DNA of 64,000 bases from Shewanella profunda (GTDB taxonomy: Bacteria; Pseudomonadota; Gammaproteobacteria; Enterobacterales; Shewanellaceae). Of the stretch, positions 18,178 through 26,886 are shown one piece after another. The first letter of the stretch is position 1. Every line of letters starts with the position of its first letter. The position numbers and the translations under genes were made by a program. The DNA is taken from NCBI RefSeq assembly GCF_023283765.1, contig NZ_JAKILG010000013.1, positions 34,156 to 98,155 on the forward strand. The letters run 5' to 3'. The notes beneath the pieces are model-generated. The model was not told the origin of the DNA. It did not search any database and saw only the letters and a program-made list of their open reading frames with translations.

Positions 18178-19203
18178 CTATCCCCTAACGCAGTTACGTC
18201 CGTCGGATTTGGCTTCATATAATGCTTTATCTGCTCGGCTAAAGAGCGTTTCGGCATTATCGCCCTCCTGTAATGAAGCAAGGCCGATAGAAACCGTAAT
18301 CGCACCGAGTGATAACTTTTTATCCTTGCCAATGGTTAAGCGCCGCTCTGAAATACGTTCTCTTAAGGTTTCAGCGACCTGCAAAGCATCGTGAAAATGG
18401 GTATTAGGTAAAAGCACCACAAATTCCTCGCCGCCATAACGGGCGACAAAGTCATCTCCTCGAACACATTGCTTTAGAGCGAGTGCGACATAGGCTAATA
18501 CTTTATCGCCAATTTGGTGGCCGTAGGTATCGTTAAAGGCTTTAAATTTATCAATATCAATAATGAGTAAACTACAACGAGAATGCTGCTCTTGGGCGAG
18601 GTGTATATGATCTTGAATAGCAAACTCATAGGCTCGGCGATTATATAAAGAGGTTAATTGATCCGTCATGGCTGCAAGGCTCAGATTCTCCATCTCCGAT
18701 TTAAGACTCTGCACTTCTTGCACCATGGCGCTTAGACTATGCTCCATGTTTTGGTTGTTGAGCAGCAAGTTTTGCATTTCATCAATCACACCATCGACAA
18801 GTTGATTTAAGGCGTTAATGTCAGAGCTAGATTGCAGTTTAATGCCAAATTCGGCTAATGAACCTGAAAATGCGGCTGTACCTTGGCTCAACTGAACAAT
18901 CTTGTTCAGTAATGAATTAATAAGAATTTGAGTTTCTATCTGCACGTTCTCAATCACCTCTGGTGATTGTTCTTGAATAAAATTCTTATACAGGCTTGTG
19001 TTAACTTCTTTTGTAAAAACAACACCATTTGCAATAAAACCATCAATGGCACGGTTTAAGTCAAGATTAGTGCCTGCAAAATATTCATACCAAACCGTAT
19101 AATTTTCTGGGGTAACAGGGATATCAAGAGCCGACATTTGTGGCACGGCTAAACGCAAAATCTGCGCCGCGGAATCAAGCTCTTTATCTTCAGCAGAAAA
19201 CAT
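18178..19203 (-). CDS. Diguanylate cyclase (GGDEF)
   Basis: 341-residue cytoplasmic protein that makes cyclic di-GMP from GTP. A helical N-terminal region (about 170 residues, no membrane segment) is followed by a GGDEF domain with active site RYGGEEF. An RGDD inhibitory I-site lies five residues before GGEEF, so product feedback is expected. Substrate-side motifs DIDKFKAFNDTYGHQIGD and DKALYEAKSDGRN are intact. It is convergent with hypF, with only 29 bp between the stops. Confidence 0.94.
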   Translation of the reverse strand: MFSAEDKELDSAAQILRLAVPQMSALDIPVTPENYTVWYEYFAGTNLDLNRAIDGFIANGVVFTKEVNTSLYKNFIQEQSPEVIENVQIETQILINSLLNKIVQLSQGTAAFSGSLAEFGIKLQSSSDINALNQLVDGVIDEMQNLLLNNQNMEHSLSAMVQEVQSLKSEMENLSLAAMTDQLTSLYNRRAYEFAIQDHIHLAQEQHSRCSLLIIDIDKFKAFNDTYGHQIGDKVLAYVALALKQCVRGDDFVARYGGEEFVVLLPNTHFHDALQVAETLRERISERRLTIGKDKKLSLGAITVSIGLASLQEGDNAETLFSRADKALYEAKSDGRNCVRG

Positions 19204-19394
19204 AAATATCGAACCATGTTATTGTTAATTTTTTGTATAGTATAAGTTAACTCAACTCGTTCAATTTGGATATGGTGACAAATTAATTATTGTGACTGTT
19301 GTCAAGTAGACACTGCTCATGTGATTGCAGTGGTGATGGATGATAAATTCCCCATATGTCACAAGTGAAAAGCTTCGCATATAGGTTAATAAAC

Positions 19395-19659
19395 TACGAC
19401 GTGTTGACGTTTCGGGATTAAATTTTGTTCCTTATGGCTCGCGATCGCGAAACGAGGAATGAAGTATCGTTATTCTACTCAAATGACCAGCGGCTCGTAT
19501 GACAGAAAGTAGGTGCAAGAGCTTGCCGGCCAAACCCTTCTGGCAGCGTTTGACAGGCGTTTCTGCTGCGTTATCAATAACTACACGGCACGGGCTTTAC
19601 CTTGCGTAAAAGCCTGCCCACTCGTTGCAAAAATACCCCTCAAACGTCAACACGCCCTA
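19395..19659 (+). mobile_element. MITE-like element, copy A (left of eptA)
   Basis: About 265 bp with no credible coding frame and terminal inverted repeats CGTGTTGACGTTTCGG / CTCAAACGTCAACACG, flanked by TA dinucleotides. A second copy lies in inverted orientation at 21421-21686; by eye the two agree at roughly 85-90% of positions, including a long shared core from CTACTCAAATGACCAGCGGC through GCCTGCCCACTCG. It ends two bases from the eptA stop codon. A short frame across its right half is not a gene. Confidence 0.8.
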
Positions 19660-19660
19660 A

Positions 19661-21286
19661 TTAGCTGCGACAAGAGGCGAAAATATCTAAGTTACTTTGA
19701 TACACCTCTGTCTTCACATTCATTAAGCCTAAGAGGCTATCGAATAAATTATCATGGGAGTATCCGCCCTGTGCAGCATGTTCGGTCAAGCACGTCATGT
19801 TTAACTGGTTATTTTGGCTGAAATTATCCGACACCCAAGCCAGCATAGGAATACTGGTTTGCTCTATCGGCGCGATGCTGTAGGGTGCGCCGTGTAAATA
19901 CATGCCTTTTTCACCCAGTGATTCACCGTGATCGCTAAGATATAACATGGCGGTATTAAATTTATCCCGCTGATTTTGAAGTTTTTTAACCACTTCACTA
20001 ATAATGTAATCCGTGTATAACAGCGTATTATCATAGGTGTTTATCAGCTCTTCATCGCTGCAATTTTGGATATCACTGCGCTGGCAATCGGGGATAAATC
20101 TACGGTGTTCTGCAGGATAACGAAGGAAATAAGTTGGGCCATGGCTGCCTATAATGTGCAAGGCAAGCACGGTATCTTTGTCTTTTGCACTTTTCAGCGC
20201 CTCATCTAATTTTGCCAACAAAACTTGGTCAAAACAATATTGCCCCGAGCAAAGCTTGAGATCACTATTTAAATCAATAGTGATGTTTTCTACGTGATCA
20301 CAAACGCCTTTACACCCAGAATCATTATCAAACCACTTCACTTCAATATCAGCATGCTTAAGTACATCGATAACGGTGTCCTGTGCATCGGCGCGGCGCG
20401 AATCGTAGTTATCCCGCCCCATTCGCGAGAACATGCAGGGCAAAGAGACTGCCGTTGCGGTACCACAAGAGTGAGTATCTTTAAATACAATTAAACCTTG
20501 GTCTTGGGTATAGGCATTGGTTGGTTTTTTATAACCATAATATTGATAATTCATCGACCGCGCGGTTTCACCCACCACCAGTACCAACAAATTTGGTTTA
20601 CCGTTAGGGTTAGCACTGACATTTTTTGCATCCAGCCCAAGTGACTCGTACTCCATCGGTGTCTGTAGATAATTCACATTAATGTATTTCGATGCCGCGC
20701 CAATAACATACGTTGGCACTATGTAACGCTTCAGTTCATCGTTATTGCGACCAAAGGCAACATAATCCTGAAAATAGCAAAAACCAATAACACCAATACC
20801 TGTAAGCGCTATTAGCATAAATAATACTTTATGTAACAGCTCTTTAAAGAAAGATTTATATTGAATATCGGCTTTATAGATAAGGTATGCGGGTAACACC
20901 CCTGTCAGCAGTAAACTGACTATTGAGGCAAAATTCACATACATCAAGGCTTCAGCCTGATTGGTCTGAAGTGTGTTTTCAATCATGCCGTAATCAAACA
21001 CGATATTGTATTGATAGGCCGCAAAAAACACACTCGATGACACTAAGGTGAGCGTAATGAACAAAGGTTTTAGCAGGTATTTTACCGTAAACAGTGAAAA
21101 TACAAAGCTAAGTGCCAAAGTCAAAAATAGCGGCATACTGGCGATAAAAATCGGATCGACTTCTGGCTGTTTTTGTATGTCTTTGTTAATGACTTCAAAT
21201 AGGGGAATATTGAAGACACAAACGTAAAACAATGCAGTGATCAGGGTGAATTGATTCACCGATAACGTCTTAAATCTTGTTAGCAC
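19661..21286 (-). CDS. eptA: Phosphoethanolamine transferase, EptA/MCR family
   Basis: Inner-membrane enzyme that adds phosphoethanolamine to lipid A, lowering surface charge and polymyxin binding. The 541-residue protein has about five N-terminal membrane helices, then a periplasmic sulfatase-fold domain. Zinc and catalytic motifs are VVGETARSMNYQYYGY, CGTATAVSLPCMFS (nucleophile Thr), YLSDHGESLGEKG and YLHGAPYSIAP. The start is GTG with a GAGAG site. The C-terminus (DIFASCRS) looks complete although the flanking repeat begins two bases beyond. The gene is bracketed by inverted copies of a MITE-like element. Confidence 0.94.
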   Translation of the reverse strand: MLTRFKTLSVNQFTLITALFYVCVFNIPLFEVINKDIQKQPEVDPIFIASMPLFLTLALSFVFSLFTVKYLLKPLFITLTLVSSSVFFAAYQYNIVFDYGMIENTLQTNQAEALMYVNFASIVSLLLTGVLPAYLIYKADIQYKSFFKELLHKVLFMLIALTGIGVIGFCYFQDYVAFGRNNDELKRYIVPTYVIGAASKYINVNYLQTPMEYESLGLDAKNVSANPNGKPNLLVLVVGETARSMNYQYYGYKKPTNAYTQDQGLIVFKDTHSCGTATAVSLPCMFSRMGRDNYDSRRADAQDTVIDVLKHADIEVKWFDNDSGCKGVCDHVENITIDLNSDLKLCSGQYCFDQVLLAKLDEALKSAKDKDTVLALHIIGSHGPTYFLRYPAEHRRFIPDCQRSDIQNCSDEELINTYDNTLLYTDYIISEVVKKLQNQRDKFNTAMLYLSDHGESLGEKGMYLHGAPYSIAPIEQTSIPMLAWVSDNFSQNNQLNMTCLTEHAAQGGYSHDNLFDSLLGLMNVKTEVYQSNLDIFASCRS

Positions 21287-21325
21287 CGATAACGCTCTCT
21301 CAAATTGGCCGTTGGCCGAAGCTAA

Positions 21326-21351
21326 CTTAATTTTCTTAAAATAGTCTTATG
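21326..21351 (-). promoter_or_regulatory. Candidate PmrA/QseB-like repeats upstream of eptA
   Basis: On the minus strand the region reads CATAAG-N5-TTTAAG followed by ATTAAG three bases on. The first pair has the 11-bp period of a PmrA box with one mismatch in one half. It sits about 40-65 bp before the eptA start codon. eptA is a classic PmrA target in enterics, and a QseB/PmrA-type regulator is encoded at 5528-6187. The AT-rich context makes chance similarity possible. Confidence 0.35.
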
Positions 21352-21420
21352 CCTAAATTTCGCGCCATAGTAACAAGCCCTAGCCCATGGCTCAACGTTA
21401 TAGGCATATTCCTAACATTG

Positions 21421-21686
21421 GGGTGTGTTGACGTTCGAGGGTTATTTTTACAGCGAGTGGGCAGGCTTTTACGCAAGGCAAAGCCCGTGCCGTGTAGTTA
21501 TTGATAACGCAGCAGAAACGCCAGCCAAACGCTGCCCGAAGGGTTTGACTGGCAAGCTCTTGCTCCTACTTTCTGTCATACGAGCCGCTGGTCATTTGAG
21601 TAGAGTAACGATACTTCCCCCTCGTTTCGCGATCACGAGCGTGCCAGAATGAACAAAATTTAATCTCGAAACGTCAACACGGCCTA
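21421..21686 (-). mobile_element. MITE-like element, copy B (right of eptA, inverted)
   Basis: Inverted partner of the 19395-19659 element. Its ends read TGTGTTGACGTTCGAGG on the left and CGAAACGTCAACACGGCCTA on the right, forming terminal inverted repeats of about 16 bp. The reverse complement aligns along its full length with copy A with scattered differences and a small indel near the CTCGTTTCGCGATC stretch. No coding capacity, so any movement would depend on a transposase elsewhere. Confidence 0.8.
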
Positions 21687-21699
21687 ATAAAAAGCATAA

Positions 21700-21735
21700 A
21701 AAAACGGCCGAATTTCAATAAACTCGACCGTTTTT
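21700..21735 (-). terminator. Rho-independent terminator after the prolyl oligopeptidase gene
   Basis: Hairpin with arms AAAAACGGCCGA and TCGACCGTTTTT (one internal mismatch, 12-nt loop). On the minus strand it ends in a run of T, as expected for termination of the gene ending at 21807. It may also stop plus-strand transcription. Confidence 0.75.
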
Positions 21736-21806
21736 ACTCCCCAACCTATAGGGACTTGCTCTTTTTACCACTCTGTTGTTACGCCTATGTATTTCTCGTG
21801 TGGCAA

Positions 21807-23900
21807 TTATCGTAAACGCTGTAATAAGTAGGCAAACGTCATTGAATTAAGTTCCGCAACTTGATTATTATCCGCAGCACCAGCATGGCCGCCTTCAATA
21901 TTTTCGTAGTACAACACATCAACGCCCATGTCTTTCATCTTAGCCACCATCTTACGGGCGTGACCAGGATGTACTCTATCATCACGGGTAGACGTGGTAA
22001 AAAATACCTTAGGATAAGACACATCTTTATGGAGATTGTGATACGGCGAATAGGTTTTAATGTAAGCCCATTCCTCTGGAATATCCGGATTACCGTATTC
22101 TCCCATCCAGCTGGCGCCCGCGAGTAATTTATTGAACCTAAACATATCAAGCAAAGGAACTTGGCAGACGACCGCATTATAAAGATCCGGTCTGCGAGTA
22201 AAAGCTGCGCCCATTAACAGGCCGCCATTACTACCACCTTGAATACCTAAATGCTTGCTTGAGGTGATTTTACGGCCAATGAGATCCTCGGCTATCGCCT
22301 CAAAATCCTCATAGGCTTTATGACGATTTTGCTTTAAAGCAGCCTGATGCCAAGCGGGACCATATTCACCACCACCTCGGATGTTTGCTAACACATATAC
22401 ACCGCCTTGCTCTAACCAGTTTTTACCTATAGTGGCCGAGTAGGATGGGCGCAGTGACACTTCAAACCCGCCGTAACCATAAAGCAGCGTTGGATTGGTG
22501 CCATCTAACTTAATGTCCCTTGCCATCACCACAAAGTACGGCACTTTAGTGCCATCTTTAGAGGTTGCAAAATATTGCTCGGTTTTAAATTTGTCTGCGG
22601 CAAACTGCTGTGGCATGCCCTTAATTTTTTGCGGCGTAAGCGACTTAGCATTCACAGTGTAGAGGCTAGAGGGTTCAAGGAAGCTAGTGTAATTAACAAA
22701 AAAATCATCACTGTCTTGCTCAATATCCATCACAGTCAGCGCACCATTGGCTTCAAACGGAACTTGCGTACTCAACCAAGCACCCTTTTCATCCTGCTCA
22801 TAGCGCACCAGTTTACTTTTCACGTTATCAAGCCAGTTGACGAAAATAGCGCTCTTACTAAAGCTCAACTGAGCAATTGATGCAGTTTCGGTGGGACTCA
22901 CAAATAAACTAAATACCGCTTTTTGGGCAATTAAGTCAGCAACATCGGCGAACACTACAGCGCCTTGTTTAAAATTTGCACCTTTTTGGCTCAATTCACT
23001 TTTTAGCTCAATAAATAATTTACCTTTAAAATAGCCTTTAATTTCAGCATCTTCTGGCAAGGGTAGTTTAATAAGTTTGCCATCTTGGTAAACATATTGG
23101 GTTGCGGTATAAAAAGTATGTGCCTCGGTGACTAAGCTGAGGGGCGTTTTATCATCGAAGAGTACCCAACCGGATACTGCTACTGAGGTTTTGTCACCAG
23201 TAAAAATTGGTTTTGCTTGGTCGAGTGGTGTACCACGCTGCCACAGTTTAACCATGCGTGGATAACCTGAATCAGTCATGCTCTGACCATCGCCAAAATC
23301 AGTACCAACGAAGGCATGATCCTTATCTATCCAGCTCAGGCTCGATTTCGCTTCTTTTAAAAAGAAGGGCTTATCCTTAGCGTCAACAAAGCTTTTAGTG
23401 GTTAAATTGAATTCACGCACCTCGACCGCATCGGCACCGCCACGGGACAATGATACAAAACAGCGCTCATTTTCTGGATATTGGCAGCTAATGTCTTTAA
23501 ATACCCAATTAACCGATTCCGCTTTACCTAGGGCATCAATATCCAGCACGGTTTCCCATTGAGGCGAGGCTTTAGTGTACTCCTCCATTGTAGTGCGACG
23601 ATAAATACCACGAACATGGGTATCATCCTTCCAGAAGTTATATAACTTGTCACCAATATGGGTGGCGTAGGGAATGCGCTCTTTATCGTTTAGGATCCCA
23701 AGGCTATTTGCTACTAAGGTATCAAAGCCTTTAAAGGCTTTGATTTCAGCGGCGGACGCCGCATTTTGCGCTTTTACCCATTGCATCGGCTTTGCGCCTT
23801 CAACCTCTTCTAGCCACATATATTTATCTTCTTGTGCGTGGAGTTGACCACTCATGCTGAGCACTCCTGCAATACACCAAGGCAGTAATTTATTGTTCAT
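21807..23900 (-). CDS. Periplasmic prolyl oligopeptidase family serine peptidase (S9A)
   Basis: Serine endopeptidase that cuts short peptides after proline. The 697-residue protein has a signal peptide (PWCIAGVLSMSGQLHA), an N-terminal beta-propeller and a C-terminal alpha/beta hydrolase domain. Catalytic signatures are GIQGGSNGGLLMGA (Ser), TRDDRVHPGHARK (Asp) and IEGGHAGA (His). YGYGGFEVSLRP and the preceding LLYGYGG are typical of S9A. It stands alone, with its own terminator. Confidence 0.94.
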   Translation of the reverse strand: MNNKLLPWCIAGVLSMSGQLHAQEDKYMWLEEVEGAKPMQWVKAQNAASAAEIKAFKGFDTLVANSLGILNDKERIPYATHIGDKLYNFWKDDTHVRGIYRRTTMEEYTKASPQWETVLDIDALGKAESVNWVFKDISCQYPENERCFVSLSRGGADAVEVREFNLTTKSFVDAKDKPFFLKEAKSSLSWIDKDHAFVGTDFGDGQSMTDSGYPRMVKLWQRGTPLDQAKPIFTGDKTSVAVSGWVLFDDKTPLSLVTEAHTFYTATQYVYQDGKLIKLPLPEDAEIKGYFKGKLFIELKSELSQKGANFKQGAVVFADVADLIAQKAVFSLFVSPTETASIAQLSFSKSAIFVNWLDNVKSKLVRYEQDEKGAWLSTQVPFEANGALTVMDIEQDSDDFFVNYTSFLEPSSLYTVNAKSLTPQKIKGMPQQFAADKFKTEQYFATSKDGTKVPYFVVMARDIKLDGTNPTLLYGYGGFEVSLRPSYSATIGKNWLEQGGVYVLANIRGGGEYGPAWHQAALKQNRHKAYEDFEAIAEDLIGRKITSSKHLGIQGGSNGGLLMGAAFTRRPDLYNAVVCQVPLLDMFRFNKLLAGASWMGEYGNPDIPEEWAYIKTYSPYHNLHKDVSYPKVFFTTSTRDDRVHPGHARKMVAKMKDMGVDVLYYENIEGGHAGAADNNQVAELNSMTFAYLLQRLR

Positions 23901-24060
23901 TTTATTCCTTTTTAAACACAGTCCACCGTAACCGTCACTACATTACCTTAATTCACATTCAGTTCAACTAATAATCCAACAAGAATGTAACAAAAAATAA
24001 AGCTTTGTTATCAACAAGAAAGAGACATATGAAAGGACTAGATTGAGGATATAACACAGT

Positions 24061-24083
24061 AAAAAGCGCCCACTTGGAGCGCT
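24061..24083 (-). terminator. Terminator of the dmeF-marR operon
   Basis: GC-rich hairpin AGCGC..GCGCT with an extended CC/GG inner pair, followed on the minus strand by TTTTT. It lies 28 bases after the MarR stop codon. Confidence 0.7.
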
Positions 24084-24110
24084 AATTTTCGGCGTATAGC
24101 AAAATTTAAA

Positions 24111-24560
24111 TTAAAACTCGCGATTCATTCGAGTCAGCAAATTAAGCAGCACTGTGCGTTCTTCACTGCTCATGCCCGCCGTTAAATCCGTGGTGAGTTG
24201 TAAATGCAACGCATCATGTTCGATAAATAGCGTTTGGCCTTTTTCGGTTAACTCCACCAGAATAGAGCGTCGGTCGGTTTCATGTGGACGACGAACCACC
24301 CACTCTGCTTCCACCATTTTATCGATTTGTACTGTAAGGGTGCCCGTAGTCACACCGATTTTATCCGCGAGCTCCTTCATTCGCATGGCACCATGTACAC
24401 CCAGCAGTTCAATGGTATGCACCTGCGACAAACTAAAGCCTTTGTCACGCACGATAGCGTGTTCCCAAGACGACAGTTTTTCGTAAAACTCAATAATCAC
24501 ATGGTTCAATGTATGATCAGTTGAATGATGTTGAGTTATGTTGGGATGCTCCGCTGCCAT
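24111..24560 (-). CDS. MarR-family transcriptional regulator
   Basis: 149-residue winged-helix regulator. The HTH lies at MRMKELADKIGVTTGTLTVQIDKMVEAEWVVR and the wing at RRPHETDRRSILVELTEKG. Its start codon overlaps the stop of the upstream metal exporter gene (TAATG), so the pair is translationally coupled. It has several His residues near the N-terminus (QHHSTDH), which may hint at metal sensing, but the MarR ligand is unknown. It probably controls its own operon. Confidence 0.9.
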   Translation of the reverse strand: MAAEHPNITQHHSTDHTLNHVIIEFYEKLSSWEHAIVRDKGFSLSQVHTIELLGVHGAMRMKELADKIGVTTGTLTVQIDKMVEAEWVVRRPHETDRRSILVELTEKGQTLFIEHDALHLQLTTDLTAGMSSEERTVLLNLLTRMNREF

Positions 24561-25741
24561 TAAACTTCCTTAGCCAAACACTCGCTTTGGCGACAAGTGT
24601 GTAATTCAATAGTGATATGTGATAACTCAGGAAATTGACTCAGTAACTGATTAAAATAACTGGCTTCTTTCGGTGAGTGAGACACAATGGACACCATCAT
24701 AGCATGATGATCTGCACTCAGACGCCAAATATGTAAATCGGCCACTTGATGATCAGGCACACTTTCAATCGTTTGTTTAACCCTACGCTGCAATGATTCC
24801 TTCACACCACCATCGAGTAAAATGGGGCTGGTTTGCTGGATAAGTCCCCAAGACCAACGGCTAATAATTATGGCGCCCACAATTCCCATAATAGGATCGA
24901 GCCAAGTTAATCCCATATATTTGCCAAACAGCAGTGCCACAATAGCGAGCACAGAGGTTAGTGCATCGGCTAAAACATGAAAATAAGCTGCACGTAAGTT
25001 GTGATCATGTCCACCGTGTGAATGCTGATTATCATCATGCTCATGCTCATGCTCATGCTCATGCTCATGCTCATGCTCATGCTCATGCTCAGCATCATGG
25101 TGGTCATGTTTATGATGGCAATGTGTATGGTCGTCATGATCATCATCGTGGGCAGTATGCTCACTTTCAGGATGAACATGATGGTGATCATGGCCATGAT
25201 GATGCCCATGATGATGTCCATGATCATGGCTATGATGATCCTTAAGCAAGAATACACTCAGCACATTCACGCTTAAACCTATCACGGCCACAAAAATTGC
25301 TTCGTTAAAATGAATTTGCTCAGGATTGATAAGTCGTATCCCAGATTCAACCAGCATGATTAATGCCACTAAACCTAGGGCGATCGCGCTGGTGTAACCA
25401 CCGAGCACACTCACCTTTCCTGTACCAAACGCAAAAGTAGGATCATTGGCATGTTTACGGGCATAGGAATAGGCAAACAAGGTGATCATAAAAGCCGCAG
25501 CATGGGTGCCCATATGCCAACCATCGGCTAACAGTGCCATTGAGCCGTAAATCGTACCAGCGACAATCTCTGCCACCATAGTGATCAGCGTTAAATAGAG
25601 AACATAGCGTGTATTTTTCTCACCCGCGGTATTTTGGCTAGAAAAGCCATGGGAATGCTGCCACTTTGTGATAGCGTGCCCTGTAGTCGAGTGCCCAACA
25701 TCTAGACTACGGGCTGCTTGTTCTGAATAATCTGATTTCAT
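24560..25741 (-). CDS. dmeF: Cation diffusion facilitator, DmeF-like (Co/Ni/Zn efflux)
   Basis: 393-residue inner-membrane metal/proton antiporter. Six membrane segments with metal-site motif LLADGWHMGTHA (Asp and His of TM2) and the TM5 partner YFHVLADALTS are visible. WHMGTHAAAF is the DmeF subtype sequence. Between TM4 and TM5 lies a very long His-rich loop with many HDHGHH clusters and nine or so His-Glu repeats encoded by a 6-bp tandem repeat. A cytoplasmic C-terminal domain follows. The partner regulator is MarR-type rather than the usual RcnR/DmeR. Exact metal is inferred. Confidence 0.88.
   Translation of the reverse strand: MKSDYSEQAARSLDVGHSTTGHAITKWQHSHGFSSQNTAGEKNTRYVLYLTLITMVAEIVAGTIYGSMALLADGWHMGTHAAAFMITLFAYSYARKHANDPTFAFGTGKVSVLGGYTSAIALGLVALIMLVESGIRLINPEQIHFNEAIFVAVIGLSVNVLSVFLLKDHHSHDHGHHHGHHHGHDHHHVHPESEHTAHDDDHDDHTHCHHKHDHHDAEHEHEHEHEHEHEHEHEHDDNQHSHGGHDHNLRAAYFHVLADALTSVLAIVALLFGKYMGLTWLDPIMGIVGAIIISRWSWGLIQQTSPILLDGGVKESLQRRVKQTIESVPDHQVADLHIWRLSADHHAMMVSIVSHSPKEASYFNQLLSQFPELSHITIELHTCRQSECLAKEV
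25036..25091 (-). repeat. CATGCT hexanucleotide tandem repeat inside dmeF
   Basis: Nine perfect CATGCT units plus a partial one, coding for alternating His and Glu on the minus strand. Because the unit is 6 bp, slippage changes the loop length by two residues per unit without breaking the frame. It lies in the His-rich cytoplasmic loop of the exporter. Confidence 0.95.
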
Positions 25742-25895
25742 TATATTAATTCCCTACGCCACATAAGGCCTGATTAGTGATTCTCACTAGAACGGGATTA
25801 TAGTTTGAATATCAAAATATATGAATATCAAATTAGTTATTTTTCAAACTATTTTACTGACAAACATTTTTTGCTCACGAACATTTGAGACAAAC

Positions 25896-25919
25896 AAAAA
25901 GCCGCTAATGCGGCTTTTT
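25896..25919. terminator. Bidirectional terminator between dmeF and the small membrane protein gene
   Basis: Perfect 10-bp stem AAAAAGCCGC / GCGGCTTTTT with a TAAT loop, ending in T-runs on both strands. On the minus strand it would end the transcript of the small gene at 26044-26130. Confidence 0.85.
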
Positions 25920-26043
25920 GCTTCAATATAAGAACTGACAATACTTTTGCTACAACCTAAGATTGAGGGTATAGGCTTTTTCGTCTAACTTGTAGTCTAA
26001 CGCAGTTGAAACAGATAGTCACAGCAGGTTAACACAAGCTAAA

Positions 26044-26130
26044 TCAAAACATTGAAACAAAGAACGCGCTGAAAAACAAAGCAATAACAACAGTTGTACC
26101 TAAGGCCATTTTAAGTTCGGTGTTCATCAT
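26044..26130 (-). CDS. YnhF-like small membrane protein (28 aa)
   Basis: A 28-codon frame with AGGAG five bases before the first of two adjacent ATGs. The product is MMNTELKMALGTT followed by a hydrophobic stretch (VVIALFFSAFFVSMF), a single membrane helix. The N-terminus resembles E. coli YnhF (MSTDLKFSLVTT), a 29-residue inner-membrane peptide, which I recall from that family. A terminator lies about 125 bases downstream. It fills what otherwise looks like a 660-bp gap between dmeF and gloA. Function is unknown. Confidence 0.72.
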   Translation of the reverse strand: MMNTELKMALGTTVVIALFFSAFFVSMF

Positions 26131-26405
26131 TCACTCTCCTAGTTGGTATGGCTACATTATTATCAACCTAATGATAAAAACCCATGTTTGATTACCCGTT
26201 TTGTGAGCAACAACCAATTTATCGGGCATTTTATCTGCAACTTGTCTCAAAAAGGCACGCATACAGGTAAAAAACAGCGTTCCCTACCCGCATGTCAAAT
26301 TCAGGTCAATCAATATTAATCATCACGTTTACCCAATTTTTAGCATCATATAAAAGCACATTCTTGTTATACTCGACCGCGCAATTCATTTACCGAGAGA
26401 AACCT

Positions 26406-26816
26406 ATGTCTCAACTGTTACACACTATGATCCGCGTCGGTAATTTAGAACGCAGTATCACTTTTTATACCGAAGTTTTAGGCATGACGTTGCTACGCAC
26501 CTCAGAAAACCCAGAGTATAAGTATTCTTTGGCATTCGTTGGTTATGGTGAGGAATCCACAGGCCAAGCTGTCGTTGAACTGACCTATAACTGGGGCACA
26601 GATAAGTACGATTTAGGCACTGGTTTTGGTCACCTTGCCATTGGTGATGAAGACATTTACGCCCGTTGCGAAGCCATTGCCGCTGCAGGTGGCAAAGTCA
26701 CTCGCGCGCCAGGCCCTGTTGCAGGTGGCACGACAGAAATCGCTTTTGTTGAAGATCCCGATGGTTATAAGATTGAATTTATTCAGATGAAGTCAGCCAC
26801 TCAAGGTTTAGGCTAA
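26406..26816 (+). CDS. gloA: Lactoylglutathione lyase (glyoxalase I)
   Basis: Converts the methylglyoxal-glutathione hemithioacetal to S-lactoylglutathione. The 136-residue protein aligns along its length with E. coli GlxI ([28 protein letters not shown]). The four metal ligands fall at H6, E58, H76 and E124, the Ni/Co-type short enzyme. The ATG at 26406 with GAGAGAAA upstream matches family starts; an in-frame ATG at 26292 would add 38 unrelated residues. Confidence 0.96.
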   Translation: MSQLLHTMIRVGNLERSITFYTEVLGMTLLRTSENPEYKYSLAFVGYGEESTGQAVVELTYNWGTDKYDLGTGFGHLAIGDEDIYARCEAIAAAGGKVTRAPGPVAGGTTEIAFVEDPDGYKIEFIQMKSATQGLG

Positions 26817-26829
26817 TTGATCATTACAT

Positions 26830-26860
26830 GCTGCGTTTGTTGGTAATAGCCAAACGCAGC
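26830..26860 (+). terminator. Hairpin after gloA
   Basis: Ten-base-pair stem GCTGCGTTTG / CAAACGCAGC with an 11-nt loop, 13 bases after the gloA stop. The T-run is weak, and three tandem TTCTAGC units (26863-26883) follow directly. It separates gloA from the convergent msrPQ pair. Confidence 0.5.
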
Positions 26861-26886
26861 GCTTCTAGCTTCTAGCTTCTAGCAAG

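Noticed and set aside
19513..19821. 102-codon frame across the right half of the MITE and the eptA end
   Set aside because: It crosses the repeat boundary into antisense of eptA; the copy at 21421-21686 does not keep a matching frame.
25036..25091. Possible CRISPR-like repeat
   Set aside because: Units are 6 bp without spacers and lie inside a coding loop.
24961..25276. His/Ala and Met/Ile-rich frames opposite dmeF
   Set aside because: They are translations of the CATGCT repeat and neighbouring His codons in other frames, not genes.
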